64,000 bases of DNA from Candidatus Dojkabacteria bacterium (GTDB lineage Bacteria > Patescibacteria > Dojkabacteria > B142 > JAFGFJ01): contig JAFGFJ010000006.1 of assembly GCA_016931155.1 (NCBI GenBank), positions 372,001 to 436,000 of the forward strand. The letters are read 5' to 3'. Below the pieces are notes generated by a model. It did no database searches and had not been told where the DNA came from. It was given only the letters and a program-made list of their open reading frames with translations. Both the position numbers and the translations under genes were made by a program. Shown one piece after another: positions 18,055 through 28,226 of the stretch; positions within the stretch are counted from its first letter, which is position 1; every line of letters starts with the position of its first letter.

Positions 18055-19452
18055 TCACAAGAAGTCGGCGATATTCACAATTTCGAAGATATTCGGGAAA
18101 TATGTATCGTTTTCAAGAGCTTTTGATGCATTTCCAATGACAAGTATCTTGTTATTCTTTTTTACTAGTCCCTTTTTAATTACTATTTCTACAATACCTG
18201 CCAGAGCATGATCCCGGTCTTTGTACTTCCTGGGAAGTTTGTAGCAGTATACGCCACTGCTTAAGTTTATCCTTCTTGTAAAATAGTCTTCACTTACAAA
18301 GGCAAATATTGGCTGTTTGATTCTAAACCTGCTCAATAATCTTGCTGCTCTCCCGGTTCTTGTAACTACAATTATGCTGTCAATGTCCAGATCCGAACAT
18401 ACCTGAAAAGCAGCTTTAGCAAGTGAGTCTGTTATTTCAGGGGCATCGGGTTTTCCAGGAATCATTTCAGGCTTGATAAATTTTTCTGTTTCGAGTGCAA
18501 CTTTATTCATAACTTTGATCGTATCCACAGGATGCTTTCCTGTGGAAGTTTCTGCAGAAAGCATTACTGCATCTGTTCCATCTAGTATCGCATTTGCTAT
18601 ATCGCTGATTTCTGCTCTTGTTGGATTTGGCTTTTCGATCATGGATTCAAGCATCTGAGTTGCAGTAATAACGGGTTTGCCCTTCGCATTTGCCTTCATT
18701 ATTATTTCTTTCTGTATCAAGGGAAGTTTTTCGTAAGGAACCTCTATGCCCAGATCACCTCTTGCAACCATTACACCCTCTACTTCCTCGAGTATCTCAT
18801 CGAAATTTTTGACTCCCTCTCCATCCTCGATTTTAGCAATTATTTTCATATGACTTTTACTGGTGTATTTTTTTACATATTTGACATCCTCAATATTTCG
18901 GATAAAGGAAGCGGAGACGTAGTCCCAGCGATCATTTATGCAAAATTCTATTTGCTCTATATCCCTTTTGGTTAAAGATGGATTTGAAAGTTTTGTTCCT
19001 GGAGTGTTTATGCTTTTTCCTTTTTTAACAAAGTTCCCTGAAAGAACCTTTGTGTAAATTTTTTCATTTAATATTTTTGTTACTACTAGTTCAACCTCTC
19101 CATCATCAATTAGCAAGATTGATCCAATTCTTAAATCCTTATAAAGCTCCGGGTAAGTAATGGGAAAAACATTATCCTCTGGTGAACTTCCAATAATGAA
19201 CTGCTCTCCCTGTTTTATGGGAATATCTTCTTCAAATTTATTTAGTCTTACTTCATGTCCTTTAATATCAAGTATAAGTGCAACCTCTGTTGAGGTTGAT
19301 CGAACAAGCTCTGCAACTTTTTTAAGTTCTGCGGTATCTGCAAATGCCCCGTTAACTCTTGCGGCATTCATACCATTTTTTATCATTGCTCTCAAGACCG
19401 GTATTGGCCAACTTGAAGGGCCTATTGTTGCAACAATTTTTGTTTTTTTCAT
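18055..19452 (-). CDS. pyk: Pyruvate kinase
   Basis: Catalyses phosphoenolpyruvate + ADP to pyruvate + ATP. The opening TKIVATIGPSS, the signature IIAKIEDGEGV (catalytic Lys), VARGDLGIEVP and ITATQMLESM are intact, and the C-terminal domain is present (465 aa). Two normally invariant spots differ. The usual NFSHGD reads NGAFAD, and the usual LDTKGPEIR reads LDIKGHEVR. In the well-studied enzymes the Ser and Thr there bind the potassium ion. The start overlaps the stop of the upstream SpoU gene by ATGA, so the two are coupled. Confidence 0.93.
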   Translation of the reverse strand: MKKTKIVATIGPSSWPIPVLRAMIKNGMNAARVNGAFADTAELKKVAELVRSTSTEVALILDIKGHEVRLNKFEEDIPIKQGEQFIIGSSPEDNVFPITYPELYKDLRIGSILLIDDGEVELVVTKILNEKIYTKVLSGNFVKKGKSINTPGTKLSNPSLTKRDIEQIEFCINDRWDYVSASFIRNIEDVKYVKKYTSKSHMKIIAKIEDGEGVKNFDEILEEVEGVMVARGDLGIEVPYEKLPLIQKEIIMKANAKGKPVITATQMLESMIEKPNPTRAEISDIANAILDGTDAVMLSAETSTGKHPVDTIKVMNKVALETEKFIKPEMIPGKPDAPEITDSLAKAAFQVCSDLDIDSIIVVTRTGRAARLLSRFRIKQPIFAFVSEDYFTRRINLSSGVYCYKLPRKYKDRDHALAGIVEIVIKKGLVKKNNKILVIGNASKALENDTYFPNIFEIVNIADFL

Positions 19453-19976
19453 TCTTTATTGCTGTTTAAAATATGATAGCAAAGTACAACGAGTGACATT
19501 GTTACATTAAGAGAAGCTCCTTTTCCGTACATGGGAAGGTATACGGATGAGTCAGCTTTTTCCAGTGTACCTTTTGTTATCCCGTAAGTTTCATTACCAA
19601 TAACTATACATATTTTATTCGGGTATTCTCTTTTTGCATAATGTGCTACCTTATCTGTTATTTCAAGGGCAAGGATCTCATAATTCTGCTTTTTGAGCTT
19701 ATTTATTTCATTGCCGGGATGTTCCTGGTATTCCCATGGAAGTGACAACTCCTTGTGTCTCGAGACTTTCTGAAGTTCTTTACCGAAAGGTGGTTTTTGA
19801 GAAATACCGCTAAGGATAAGTCTTTTTGCTTTTACGGCGTCAAGTATTCTAAACAGGCTGGCAACATTTCTGGCATACTGAATATTTTCAGCAATTACGA
19901 CAATCTCTTTTGTTTCCAGTTCTTGCCTATTCTTTTTTAGAAATCTTTTTAGTTCGATGCCTCTGAGTTGTTTCAT
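19449..19976 (-). CDS. SpoU/TrmH family RNA 2'-O-methyltransferase
   Basis: This is a SPOUT-fold methyltransferase acting on tRNA or rRNA ribose. The three motifs are readable: NVASLFRILDA (motif 1), IVIGNETYGI (motif 2) and LPMYGKGASLNVTMS (motif 3, knot and SAM site). Its 175 residues make it a minimal single-domain form. It forms a two-gene unit with pyruvate kinase. The exact RNA target is not determinable. Confidence 0.92.
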   Translation of the reverse strand: MKQLRGIELKRFLKKNRQELETKEIVVIAENIQYARNVASLFRILDAVKAKRLILSGISQKPPFGKELQKVSRHKELSLPWEYQEHPGNEINKLKKQNYEILALEITDKVAHYAKREYPNKICIVIGNETYGITKGTLEKADSSVYLPMYGKGASLNVTMSLVVLCYHILNSNKE

Positions 19977-20153
19977 TTGAATATATTATCTTAATCCAGA
20001 AATAAATAGAATGTCGGATAAGTTGGATTTTTTTATCAATTGTTGATAAAAAAATATGGAGAATGATGATGAGCTTTTCTGATATATGTTATTTGAGGTA
20101 AAATAGATTTATTTCTATATTTGCTGATTTGAGATAAAATAGTATTTAGTATT

Positions 20154-20804
20154 ATGAACAAATCTTTTACAAAACTAACAATCACTCTTCTGCTTATTAT
20201 TATTTCTCTGGTTTTGCTTTTGGGGCTTGGAGGAAGTGTAGCAGCGGGTATATGGTTGCATACTTATAAAGTATTTACAAAAGAGGAATTGGTTGCGGAA
20301 ATAATTGTCGGGGAACAGATGAAGGATGAAAATGGTAATGAGTACTTTGAATTCGAATACAAACAGGTAAAGGAAAAGTCAGTACTGGAAGATATTTTTT
20401 CGAAAGACGAGGAAATAGAGCAAACCAGATTTGAAAAGGCAGAGGAATATATGGCTTATGGTGATCAAATAAAAGTGGGAGGTGAAGTTGTAAAATTTCA
20501 TAATTGGTTGATTTTTCTCGGTTTTGAAACTATTTATAAAATATCAAGAATTGAAGGTGACTACGATAGTGTTGAGAAGGCTCGAAATGCACCGGAGAGA
20601 TCAGTTTTTGAACTAAATGGCGGTACCGATTCGTATTGGAAGGGATTGGAAAAAAATAAAGGAAAGTATAATTTTGCTGTTGATACTGTCTACGGTAGTT
20701 TCGCCTCAAAGTTTGTCCAGGATGAAGAGAGAATTTATGGACTTTATATTACAAAAGACGGTTTTTTGTTGGACGAACTGGATGAATTGAATTATACTAA
20801 TTAG
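20154..20804 (+). CDS. Membrane-anchored hypothetical protein
   Basis: An N-terminal hydrophobic segment (LTITLLLIIISLVLLLGLGGSVAAG) anchors about 180 residues predicted outside the cytoplasm. The outer part contains FHNWLIFLGFETIYKISRIEGDY, a pattern I associate with uncharacterised small membrane proteins. No enzyme motif is present. It lies 15 nt upstream of gpmI on the same strand and is probably co-transcribed with it. Confidence 0.7.
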   Translation: MNKSFTKLTITLLLIIISLVLLLGLGGSVAAGIWLHTYKVFTKEELVAEIIVGEQMKDENGNEYFEFEYKQVKEKSVLEDIFSKDEEIEQTRFEKAEEYMAYGDQIKVGGEVVKFHNWLIFLGFETIYKISRIEGDYDSVEKARNAPERSVFELNGGTDSYWKGLEKNKGKYNFAVDTVYGSFASKFVQDEERIYGLYITKDGFLLDELDELNYTN

Positions 20805-20819
20805 GCTTAATGACTGCCC

Positions 20820-22376
20820 ATGGGTAATTTTTTCAAAAGACCAAAACCTGTTATGCTCGTCATAATGGACGGTGTTGGGGTTGCACAGCCTGGTCCTGGT
20901 AATGCTGTTACATTAGCTCAGACCCCGAGTCTCAATAAGTATTGGCCGATATATCCGCACGGTTATCTTCATGCTTCAGGGTCGAACGTAGGGCTTCCTC
21001 ACGGGACTGACGGAAATAGTGAAGTTGGTCATATAAATATTGGAGCTGGAAAAGTAGTATTTCAGGATCTTCCAAGGATAGATAATGCAATTACAAGTGG
21101 AAAGTTTTTTGAAGATCCTTTTTTAATAAAGGCAGTTAACCAGGTTAAAGAGATGAAAACACGACTGCACTTGATGGGTTGTTTGGGGGGTGGGCAGGTT
21201 CATTCTTCTTTGGATCATATCTTTGCACTTCTAAAATTTTGTGCGAATCATGGACTTGATGAAGAAAATGTAGTACTTCATTTGTTTACCGATGGGAGAG
21301 ACTCTCCCCCGAAAAGTGCTGCAATATATTTGGAGCAAGTCGAATCAGAAATGCAAAGACTTAAGGTCGGAAAAATTGCATCACTGATAGGGCGTTATTA
21401 TGCTATGGACAGGGACAAAAGGTGGGATCGTACACAAAAAGCCTACGATCTAATTGTGTCAGGAAAAGGGAAGAAAATAAGTAAATGGAAAGAAGCGGTT
21501 GATGATTCTTACAAGAATGGAAAGACAGATGAATACTTTGAGCCATATGTAGTTTATGAGCACGATTTGCCTCTTGCTCATGTAGATGACAATGATGCTG
21601 TTATATTTTTTAATTTTAGACCGGATAGAGCACTTGAGCTCACACAGGCATTTGAGGAAGAGGATTTTTCGGCATGGGAAAAAGAAAAAAGCCCGGATGT
21701 GTATTTTGTTGGAATGACTGAATATTCGATAGGATTTCCAAAAAATATTACTTTTCCTCCAGAGGATATTGATAATCCCATAGGAAGAGTTGTTTCAGAT
21801 AATGGTCTTAGACAGCTGAGAATTGCTGAGTCCGAGAAATTTCCTCATGTAACATATTTTTTTAATGGTGGTAATCAAACTGTTTATCCTGGTGAGGACA
21901 GAGTCGAGATACCTTCAGTAAGGGATGTAGCTACATACGATCAAAAACCTGAGATGAGTATTGAAAAAGTGACAGAGGTGCTGGTTAAAAAAATTGATGA
22001 AGACTATTATGACTTTATAGTGGTGAACTTTGCGAATGCAGATATGGTTGGGCATACTGGAGTACTTGATGCTGCAATAAAAGCGGTTGAGATCGTTGAT
22101 CAAAAAACTGGCGTTTTAATAGAAAAGGTATTGAGTAAAGATGGAGCTCTTGTTGTGATTGCAGATCATGGGAATGCAGAAGAAATGTTTAATCTCCAGA
22201 CTGGAGATGTTGACACCAAACATTCAACCAATCCTGTGCCACTTATGATAATAAAAAATGGTCTTGACGGAAGAGAACTTCCTATAGGAATTTTGGCTGA
22301 TGTTTCACCAACAATGCTTGCTCTCATGGGTATTCAAAAACCCGCGGAGATGACTGGAAGAAACCTGCTTGTATGA
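20820..22376 (+). CDS. gpmI: 2,3-bisphosphoglycerate-independent phosphoglycerate mutase
   Basis: Interconverts 3- and 2-phosphoglycerate using manganese and a phosphoserine. Visible are the metal site VMLVIMDGVG, the catalytic serine block DGNSEVGHINIGAG, HLFTDGRDSPP, IGRYYAMDRDKRWDR, NFRPDRALELTQ and the C-terminal metal motifs NFANADMVGHTG and VVIADHGNAEEM. Length 518 is normal. The usual LPDGQMGNSEVGH reads LPHGTDGNSEVGH. Together with pyk it provides lower glycolysis. Confidence 0.96.
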   Translation: MGNFFKRPKPVMLVIMDGVGVAQPGPGNAVTLAQTPSLNKYWPIYPHGYLHASGSNVGLPHGTDGNSEVGHINIGAGKVVFQDLPRIDNAITSGKFFEDPFLIKAVNQVKEMKTRLHLMGCLGGGQVHSSLDHIFALLKFCANHGLDEENVVLHLFTDGRDSPPKSAAIYLEQVESEMQRLKVGKIASLIGRYYAMDRDKRWDRTQKAYDLIVSGKGKKISKWKEAVDDSYKNGKTDEYFEPYVVYEHDLPLAHVDDNDAVIFFNFRPDRALELTQAFEEEDFSAWEKEKSPDVYFVGMTEYSIGFPKNITFPPEDIDNPIGRVVSDNGLRQLRIAESEKFPHVTYFFNGGNQTVYPGEDRVEIPSVRDVATYDQKPEMSIEKVTEVLVKKIDEDYYDFIVVNFANADMVGHTGVLDAAIKAVEIVDQKTGVLIEKVLSKDGALVVIADHGNAEEMFNLQTGDVDTKHSTNPVPLMIIKNGLDGRELPIGILADVSPTMLALMGIQKPAEMTGRNLLV

Positions 22377-22432
22377 TTTCTTTACATTTGTCCGCTATTC
22401 CAATAATCTGTATCTAGTTAGATTATATTTTT

Positions 22433-23011
22433 GTGAAATCCGGAAAACTTTTTTCGACAATTGGAGAACTGGGATTGCTGGTGCTTCTGTTTCTAATAGT
22501 GTCGGCTTCGTTTATTTCTGTTGTGGGTCTTTCTCCTCTTACTTTTGAGGAGGTTGCAGGTGAAAAGAATATGGTTGGAGAGGTGGCGGGCGAGTATAAT
22601 GATAGGGTTATTGAAGAAAACAGGATAAATATACTTCCGGCTTTTGCCCGTGAAGGTTTATTTTTTGGAAATCAGAGTATTGGGGAAAATTATTATTCTA
22701 CTTCAGTTCAGTATGAGAAGATTCTGACGGGTGAAAATAAGGCAGAAATCTTGAAGCTTGTGAATCAAGCGGAACCTTCAAGTTTTGAGGTCAGAATAAG
22801 TGTGCCAAAAGATAATCTCAAAAATCTAAGTATTAGAATGCTTGCCAATGGAGAAAGTATTCGTCTTACGGATGGGCTGTTTCAAGGAAAAATTTTTCCT
22901 TACAGGTTTAAGGTTGAAAAAGGGGAACAGATTGACTTGATTTTAATACTGGATTCAAATATTCAGGTAAATTACCCTGTAATAGTTACTTTTGAATTGG
23001 AGAAGATTTAA
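22433..23011 (+). CDS. Secreted or membrane-anchored hypothetical protein
   Basis: GTG start. An N-terminal hydrophobic segment (LGLLVLLFLIVSASFISVVGLS) is followed by about 160 extracytoplasmic residues of mixed beta character. No family recognised. Its last 4 nt overlap the convergent lepA gene. A weak TTATATT -10-like box precedes the start. Confidence 0.65.
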   Translation: MKSGKLFSTIGELGLLVLLFLIVSASFISVVGLSPLTFEEVAGEKNMVGEVAGEYNDRVIEENRINILPAFAREGLFFGNQSIGENYYSTSVQYEKILTGENKAEILKLVNQAEPSSFEVRISVPKDNLKNLSIRMLANGESIRLTDGLFQGKIFPYRFKVEKGEQIDLILILDSNIQVNYPVIVTFELEKI

Positions 23012-24894
23012 TCTTTCTTCAATGCTGCAAGAAAGGCTTCTTTTGGTATTTCAACATTCCCAAACATTTTCAGTCTCTTCTTTCCTTTTTTTTGTTTTTC
23101 TCTGAGTTTCATTTTTCTAGTAATATCACCTCCGTATAGTTTGGCAGTTACGTCTTTTTTATATGCCTGAATTGTTTCTCGTGCTATTACTCTTCCACTG
23201 ATTGAGGCCTGAATAGGTACTTTAAACTGGTGTCTGGGAATGATTGTTCTAAGCTTAGAGACCATTTCCTTACCTCTTCTTTCTGAATTAGTTTTGTGAG
23301 TCAGGAAAGATAGTGCTTCAACTTGTTCGTAATTTACAAGTATTGTTACTCTTGTTACGTCAGAACAGCGGTACTCAAGAAAATTATAATCCATTGATGC
23401 ATAACCCTGAGTTACTGATTTTAGTTTGTCAAAAAAATTTACAATAACTTCAGCTGTTGGTAGATTGGCTGTTATCATTACATGTTTTGAGCCTTTAATT
23501 GCGGTTTCAGTTAGATAGTTCATTGATACATATTCGCCTCTGTTTGATTGTATCAGTTCCATAATTTGTCCTATATATTGTTCAGGTGTAATAATTTCAG
23601 ATTTTATCCATGGCTCTTTGATTTCCTTTATGTAAGTAGTATCAGGGAATTCATTTGCTGTTCGTACTCTTAAGATATCTCCTTCTACGTTTGCCAGATT
23701 TATTCCAGCTATTTTAGACGGGTTATTAGTTGAGAGAGTAATAAGATATTCAACAGAAGGCGATGTTGCAATAAGATTAACATCAAATTCTCTCTCCAGT
23801 CTTTCCTGTGTTATTTCCATGTGCAGAAGTCCTAAAAAGCCAACAACAAAACCTGATCCAAGAACTATTGATGTCTCTTTTTCGTATGTTAATGCGGCAT
23901 CATTCAATGAGAGTTTCTCAAGGGCTTCCTGAAATTCCTTAAAATCATCAGCTTCAACCGGGAAAAGGCTCACAAATACCATAGGTTTTGGCTGTTTATA
24001 GCCAGGAAGTGCTTTAATTGAGTTGTTGTTCTCGAATTCACTTTTCAGTACTACTGTATCCCCAACGTGAACCATTTTTATATCTTTTAGTCCGGTAGCA
24101 ATATAGCCCACTTCTCCTGCCACAAGGCGTTGATTTTTCTCAAGACTGGGTTTTAGATAACCAATTTCAAGAGGCTCTATAGTTGTTTTTGTTCCCATAA
24201 CATAGACTCTATCATTTGTTTTAAGTTCTCCGCTTATTACTCTTACTAAGGCAATAACACCTTTGTGTTCATGATAAAAAGAATCGTAGATGAGCATTTT
24301 TGTTTCATTTTCTTCTTTTTGTGCTCTAGTTTGAGGGGAAGGTACCCTTTCTATAATCGTATCTAAAATATTTTCAATTCCTATGCCCGTTTTCCCAGAA
24401 GCTCTCAGAATCTCTTCTCTTTTAAATCCAAAGGTTGAAATAATTTCTTCTTCAGTTTTTTCTATCTGGGCACTTGGAAGATCAACTTTGTTAATGACTG
24501 GAATTATTTCAAGATTGTTTTCAAGAGCTTTGTACATATTCGTAAGGGTTTGTGCTTGTATTCCCTGGGTTGCATCAACAAGAAGAAGAGCACCCTCGGA
24601 GGCCGCAAGTGATCTGGAAACTTCGTAGGAAAAGTCAACGTGTCCGGGAGTATCTATCAGGTTTAAGATGTAGTCTTCATTTTTGTGGTTATAATTCATT
24701 CGAACAGTTTGAAGTTTTATTGTTATTCCTCTTTCCTGTTCAAGCTCAAGTGTGTCAAGCATCCTTTCTTTTATGTCTCTTTGTCTTACTGCGCCGGTTA
24801 CCTCCATCAGTCTGTCTGCAAGTGTTGACTTGCCATGATCAATATGTGCAATTATTGAGAAGTTTCTTATTTTATTTATCTCTGTTTTGTCCAT
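23008..24894 (-). CDS. lepA: Elongation factor 4 (LepA)
   Basis: This translational GTPase back-translocates or remodels ribosomes. G1 AHIDHGKSTLADRL, G2 region ERGITIK, G3 DTPGHVDF, G4 NKVDLP and G5 SGKTGIG are all present, as are domains II-III, IV and the LepA-specific C-terminal domain (VPIQASISGRVIARETIQAYKKDVTAKLYGGDITRKMKL). Its 628 residues are slightly longer than usual. The gene is divergent from the M23 peptidase. Confidence 0.97.
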   Translation of the reverse strand: MDKTEINKIRNFSIIAHIDHGKSTLADRLMEVTGAVRQRDIKERMLDTLELEQERGITIKLQTVRMNYNHKNEDYILNLIDTPGHVDFSYEVSRSLAASEGALLLVDATQGIQAQTLTNMYKALENNLEIIPVINKVDLPSAQIEKTEEEIISTFGFKREEILRASGKTGIGIENILDTIIERVPSPQTRAQKEENETKMLIYDSFYHEHKGVIALVRVISGELKTNDRVYVMGTKTTIEPLEIGYLKPSLEKNQRLVAGEVGYIATGLKDIKMVHVGDTVVLKSEFENNNSIKALPGYKQPKPMVFVSLFPVEADDFKEFQEALEKLSLNDAALTYEKETSIVLGSGFVVGFLGLLHMEITQERLEREFDVNLIATSPSVEYLITLSTNNPSKIAGINLANVEGDILRVRTANEFPDTTYIKEIKEPWIKSEIITPEQYIGQIMELIQSNRGEYVSMNYLTETAIKGSKHVMITANLPTAEVIVNFFDKLKSVTQGYASMDYNFLEYRCSDVTRVTILVNYEQVEALSFLTHKTNSERRGKEMVSKLRTIIPRHQFKVPIQASISGRVIARETIQAYKKDVTAKLYGGDITRKMKLREKQKKGKKRLKMFGNVEIPKEAFLAALKKD

Positions 24895-24960
24895 TTATCC
24901 AGGCATTATACCTTATTTTTGTTGTCTTTCTGGGGATAATTATAATATATTGTGTTATCC

Positions 24961-25770
24961 ATGTTTAAGAAGTCTATTAGGAAATACGGAATTCCTACCC
25001 TAAAAATGTTCGGGATGGTAGTATTTGGTCTGGCAATTGTGCTCGGAAGTTTTTCTGCGGCATTTGGTTTTTCTGTTACCATTTCGGCTTTTTCAAAAGG
25101 GATTTTAAATTTAAATAGAGCAGGAGAAGTTCTTTCTCTGAGATCAGGAGGCTTGGAGACATCTAATCTTTCTGGAGCAATTTTGGGAAGCTCAGAAGCA
25201 AAATATGAGGATTTGGATCTGAAAGATTTTCAGGTAAAACCTTTTAGAGTTGAGGTAAAAGAAGCCACTCCGTTACTTATTCCGACAAACGGTATTGCTG
25301 CTCACAAAGATTTCCTTTACAACGAGGAAAGTCATCCAGGTGTTGATATCTGGACAAATACAAAAGGGACTGGACTTAACGGTACATCCAGAGGCTATCC
25401 GGTTTATAGTGCTTGCTCTGGCAAAGTTATCAGAATATTCCTGCCAAATCAGGAGATAGAAATACAATGCGATTCTTTACCAATTGAATATAGAGATATG
25501 GTGCCAAGCTTAAATATAAAAATTCTGTATTCCCATTTGGGGGATGGAGCTACGAAGGAGGTTTACCATGATTTGAAGCTGGGACAGAGGCTGGAGAGGG
25601 GAGAATTGGTTGGTTATCAGGGTGATATCAGCTCCTTTGTTCCGGAAAACAGAGTGGTTCATCTTCATTTCGGAGTTTACGATCTGAACATAAGAAGACC
25701 TCTAAACCCTGCTCCTTACCTTGGATATGATGAGATCAGGTTGGGGCATACTTTTGAGGTCGGGTTCTAA
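24961..25770 (+). CDS. M23-family peptidase (LytM/lysostaphin-like)
   Basis: A predicted cell-wall endopeptidase. The ATG at 24961 is preferred; a GTG at 24952 is possible. An N-terminal membrane segment (MFGMVVFGLAIVLGSFSAAFGF) anchors it. The C-terminal half shows SHPGVDIW (His and Asp zinc ligands), LYSHLGDG and HLHFGVYD (second HxH), the M23 zinc site. An unusual insert with two cysteines separates the first two motifs. Substrate is presumably peptidoglycan cross-bridges. Confidence 0.85.
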   Translation: MFKKSIRKYGIPTLKMFGMVVFGLAIVLGSFSAAFGFSVTISAFSKGILNLNRAGEVLSLRSGGLETSNLSGAILGSSEAKYEDLDLKDFQVKPFRVEVKEATPLLIPTNGIAAHKDFLYNEESHPGVDIWTNTKGTGLNGTSRGYPVYSACSGKVIRIFLPNQEIEIQCDSLPIEYRDMVPSLNIKILYSHLGDGATKEVYHDLKLGQRLERGELVGYQGDISSFVPENRVVHLHFGVYDLNIRRPLNPAPYLGYDEIRLGHTFEVGF

Positions 25771-28181
25771 CTTCTGGAGAATTTTCTTACCAACAGTTTT
25801 GTTATCTCGATAAGGATTGTATCTACAATTGCTACTCCAATAATCACAAGAACTTCATTCATATCCAGTGGAACTGTATTTAAGACGATTTGGAGTGGAG
25901 GCCAATAAATCGTCAAAATGAGCAAGAAGATTCCAACTAAAACGGAAATGTTTAGTACCTTATTTCCAAAAATTTTCTCTTTCCAGATGTTTGAATCAAG
26001 TGTTTTTGCAGAGAATAAGAACAATAGAGAGCTTAAAGCTATTCCTGCAAAAATAATTGTTTGTGCCCGGTTAAGGTTATATCCTGAGTCAATTAAATAT
26101 TTAAAAAGCAGTAAATAAAGAACATCCGTAATTAGACTTATTATGACAATTGATGCGAGGACGTTTTTATCAAACACAGATTTACCCCTAATATCATGTT
26201 TCTTTTTCATCAAATCTTCTTCTGTTCTGTCAAAACTTAATGCCAGGCTGGGAAGACCATCCTCGATTATGTTTATCCATAAAAGCTGTAAGGCTGTAAT
26301 AGGAAGGGGAAGGCCAAGAATAAGAGAAGACATTATTAGGAGCGTTTCAGAGAGGCTGTCGGAAAACAGAAAAACAAAAATTTTTCTTAAATTCTTAAAA
26401 ATATTTCTTCCTTCTTCAATTGCGTTTACAATTGTTTCAAAGTTTGAATCCAGGAGGATGAGGTCTGCACTCTCTTTTGAGACATCGGTTGCATTATTCA
26501 CGGCTATCCCGATCTCTGCTCTTTTCAAGGCAGGGGAATCATTTACTCCATCTCCCATCATTGCAACTTTCTTTCCCTGCCTTTGCAGGCTTTTTACAAT
26601 TGAGAGCTTTTGTTCTGGAGTTGTTCTGTAAAATAGTCGTACTTTGTGCACAATTTTATGGAATAGTGGAGTGTTTTGTGCCTTCGAGAGTTCAAAACCA
26701 GAAATTATTTCATCTTCCTTTACTGCGAAATTAATTTTCTCAAGTATACTAAGACTTGTTTCCATAAGGTCGCCTGTAATTACTTTAACTGATATCCCTG
26801 CTGATAGTACTTTTTGCAGGGAATCTACAACAGTTTTTCTCACTGGATCATTGATAAATATAAGACCCAGGAATTTCATATCAATAAAATCTGATCTTTC
26901 TATATGTCTCTTTGAGTATTTTTTATAAGAAACAGCTATTACTCTGTTTCCGAGATTTGCCTGCTCAATGATTTCTTCTTGAAGTTTTTTCTTTTGAGGA
27001 TCGGAAGTGAATTCCAGTATTATCTCTGGAGCTCCGACAGCATATAAGTATTTTCCATCGGTTGCGCCTGTGTATTTATAAGTTGAAGAAAAGGGAAAAA
27101 TCTGATTTCTTTGGTCTTGGGCTTTCTCATAATATGTCGTCCCTCTCTGAGAGATTATGTAGTCCTTGATAGATTTATCAATGAAATTGTTGTCGTTGTT
27201 GCAAAGAGAAAGAGCTTTCAGTGCCTGAATTTTGTCTGTGAAATCGGTTGCACTTACAAGCATTTTCCCTTCAGTAATTGTGCCCGTCTTGTCAATGCAG
27301 AGTATATCAATATTTCCCAGGGTTTCAGTTGCATGTAGGCTTTTTACTACGGACAATTTTTGGAGCAGTCTATTCATACCAAGAGCCAGTGTCACCGTAT
27401 AGGCAATTATCAGCCCTTCGGGGATTGTACTAACTCCAAGGGCAACTGAGATGAGTAGTATCTCTCTTACTGGTATGCCTCTTGAAATTCCAAGGAGAAA
27501 GACTACAACACTGATTGTTACTGTTGAAACGGAAAGGATATTACCAATAGAAATAAGTCTTTTCTTTGTTGGAGTAACCGGATCGGAGCCGGAAGAAATA
27601 GAAGAGGCTATCTTGCCAAACTCAGTACTATTACCAGTGACCTCTATTTTTGCTATTGCCATGCCTTGAATAACCGAAGTTCCGCTGAATATCCTGTCTT
27701 TCTGATTTTTCTCAACTGGGAATGACTCGCCAGTAAGGACGGACTCATTAATCAGAAGCTCATTTGATTCGATCAAATATCCGTCAGCTGGAATATTCAG
27801 TCCTGGATCAAGGATGATAAAATCGCCGGGGACAATTTCAGACGCAAGTACTTGCGTTGTATGTCCGTCTCTAATAACCTTGGCAATTTTTGATATTCTT
27901 TTTTTTAAAGCTGAAAGAGTGTTTTCGGCTTTATATTCTTGAAAAAAACCAAGAGAAGTGTTTACTACAACAACAACTAATATAAACATAGCATCAGTTT
28001 TTTCTCCAATAAAAAGAGAAATGCCTGAAGCAGCCAGGAGTATATAAATAAGTGGACTGGCAAGCTGCTTATAAAGAATTTTTATAGGATTGGATTTGTC
28101 GATAGATGATATTTCGTTTTTCCCGAATTTTTTGAGCCTTGCTTCTGTTTCCTTTGAACTTAGGCCTTTGTAATGCATCAT
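25767..28181 (-). CDS. P-type cation-transporting ATPase (calcium/P2-like)
   Basis: This membrane cation pump contains an N-terminal cation ATPase domain, the actuator loop TGESFPVEK, the phosphorylation site CIDKTGTITEG, MMGDGVNDSPALKRAEIGIAV and C-terminal membrane helices with LLWINIIEDGLPSLALSFD. PEGL in ISVALGVSTIPEGLIIA places it among P2 (Ca2+ or Na+/K+-like) pumps, not heavy-metal pumps. Length 804 is short but complete. It is convergent with the M23 gene (4-nt overlap) and divergent from the TPR lipoprotein. Confidence 0.93.
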   Translation of the reverse strand: MMHYKGLSSKETEARLKKFGKNEISSIDKSNPIKILYKQLASPLIYILLAASGISLFIGEKTDAMFILVVVVVNTSLGFFQEYKAENTLSALKKRISKIAKVIRDGHTTQVLASEIVPGDFIILDPGLNIPADGYLIESNELLINESVLTGESFPVEKNQKDRIFSGTSVIQGMAIAKIEVTGNSTEFGKIASSISSGSDPVTPTKKRLISIGNILSVSTVTISVVVFLLGISRGIPVREILLISVALGVSTIPEGLIIAYTVTLALGMNRLLQKLSVVKSLHATETLGNIDILCIDKTGTITEGKMLVSATDFTDKIQALKALSLCNNDNNFIDKSIKDYIISQRGTTYYEKAQDQRNQIFPFSSTYKYTGATDGKYLYAVGAPEIILEFTSDPQKKKLQEEIIEQANLGNRVIAVSYKKYSKRHIERSDFIDMKFLGLIFINDPVRKTVVDSLQKVLSAGISVKVITGDLMETSLSILEKINFAVKEDEIISGFELSKAQNTPLFHKIVHKVRLFYRTTPEQKLSIVKSLQRQGKKVAMMGDGVNDSPALKRAEIGIAVNNATDVSKESADLILLDSNFETIVNAIEEGRNIFKNLRKIFVFLFSDSLSETLLIMSSLILGLPLPITALQLLWINIIEDGLPSLALSFDRTEEDLMKKKHDIRGKSVFDKNVLASIVIISLITDVLYLLLFKYLIDSGYNLNRAQTIIFAGIALSSLLFLFSAKTLDSNIWKEKIFGNKVLNISVLVGIFLLILTIYWPPLQIVLNTVPLDMNEVLVIIGVAIVDTILIEITKLLVRKFSRS

Positions 28182-28226
28182 ATATTTGATTTTTGTAAGA
28201 ATAGCATATTTGATATACTGAGAGCT

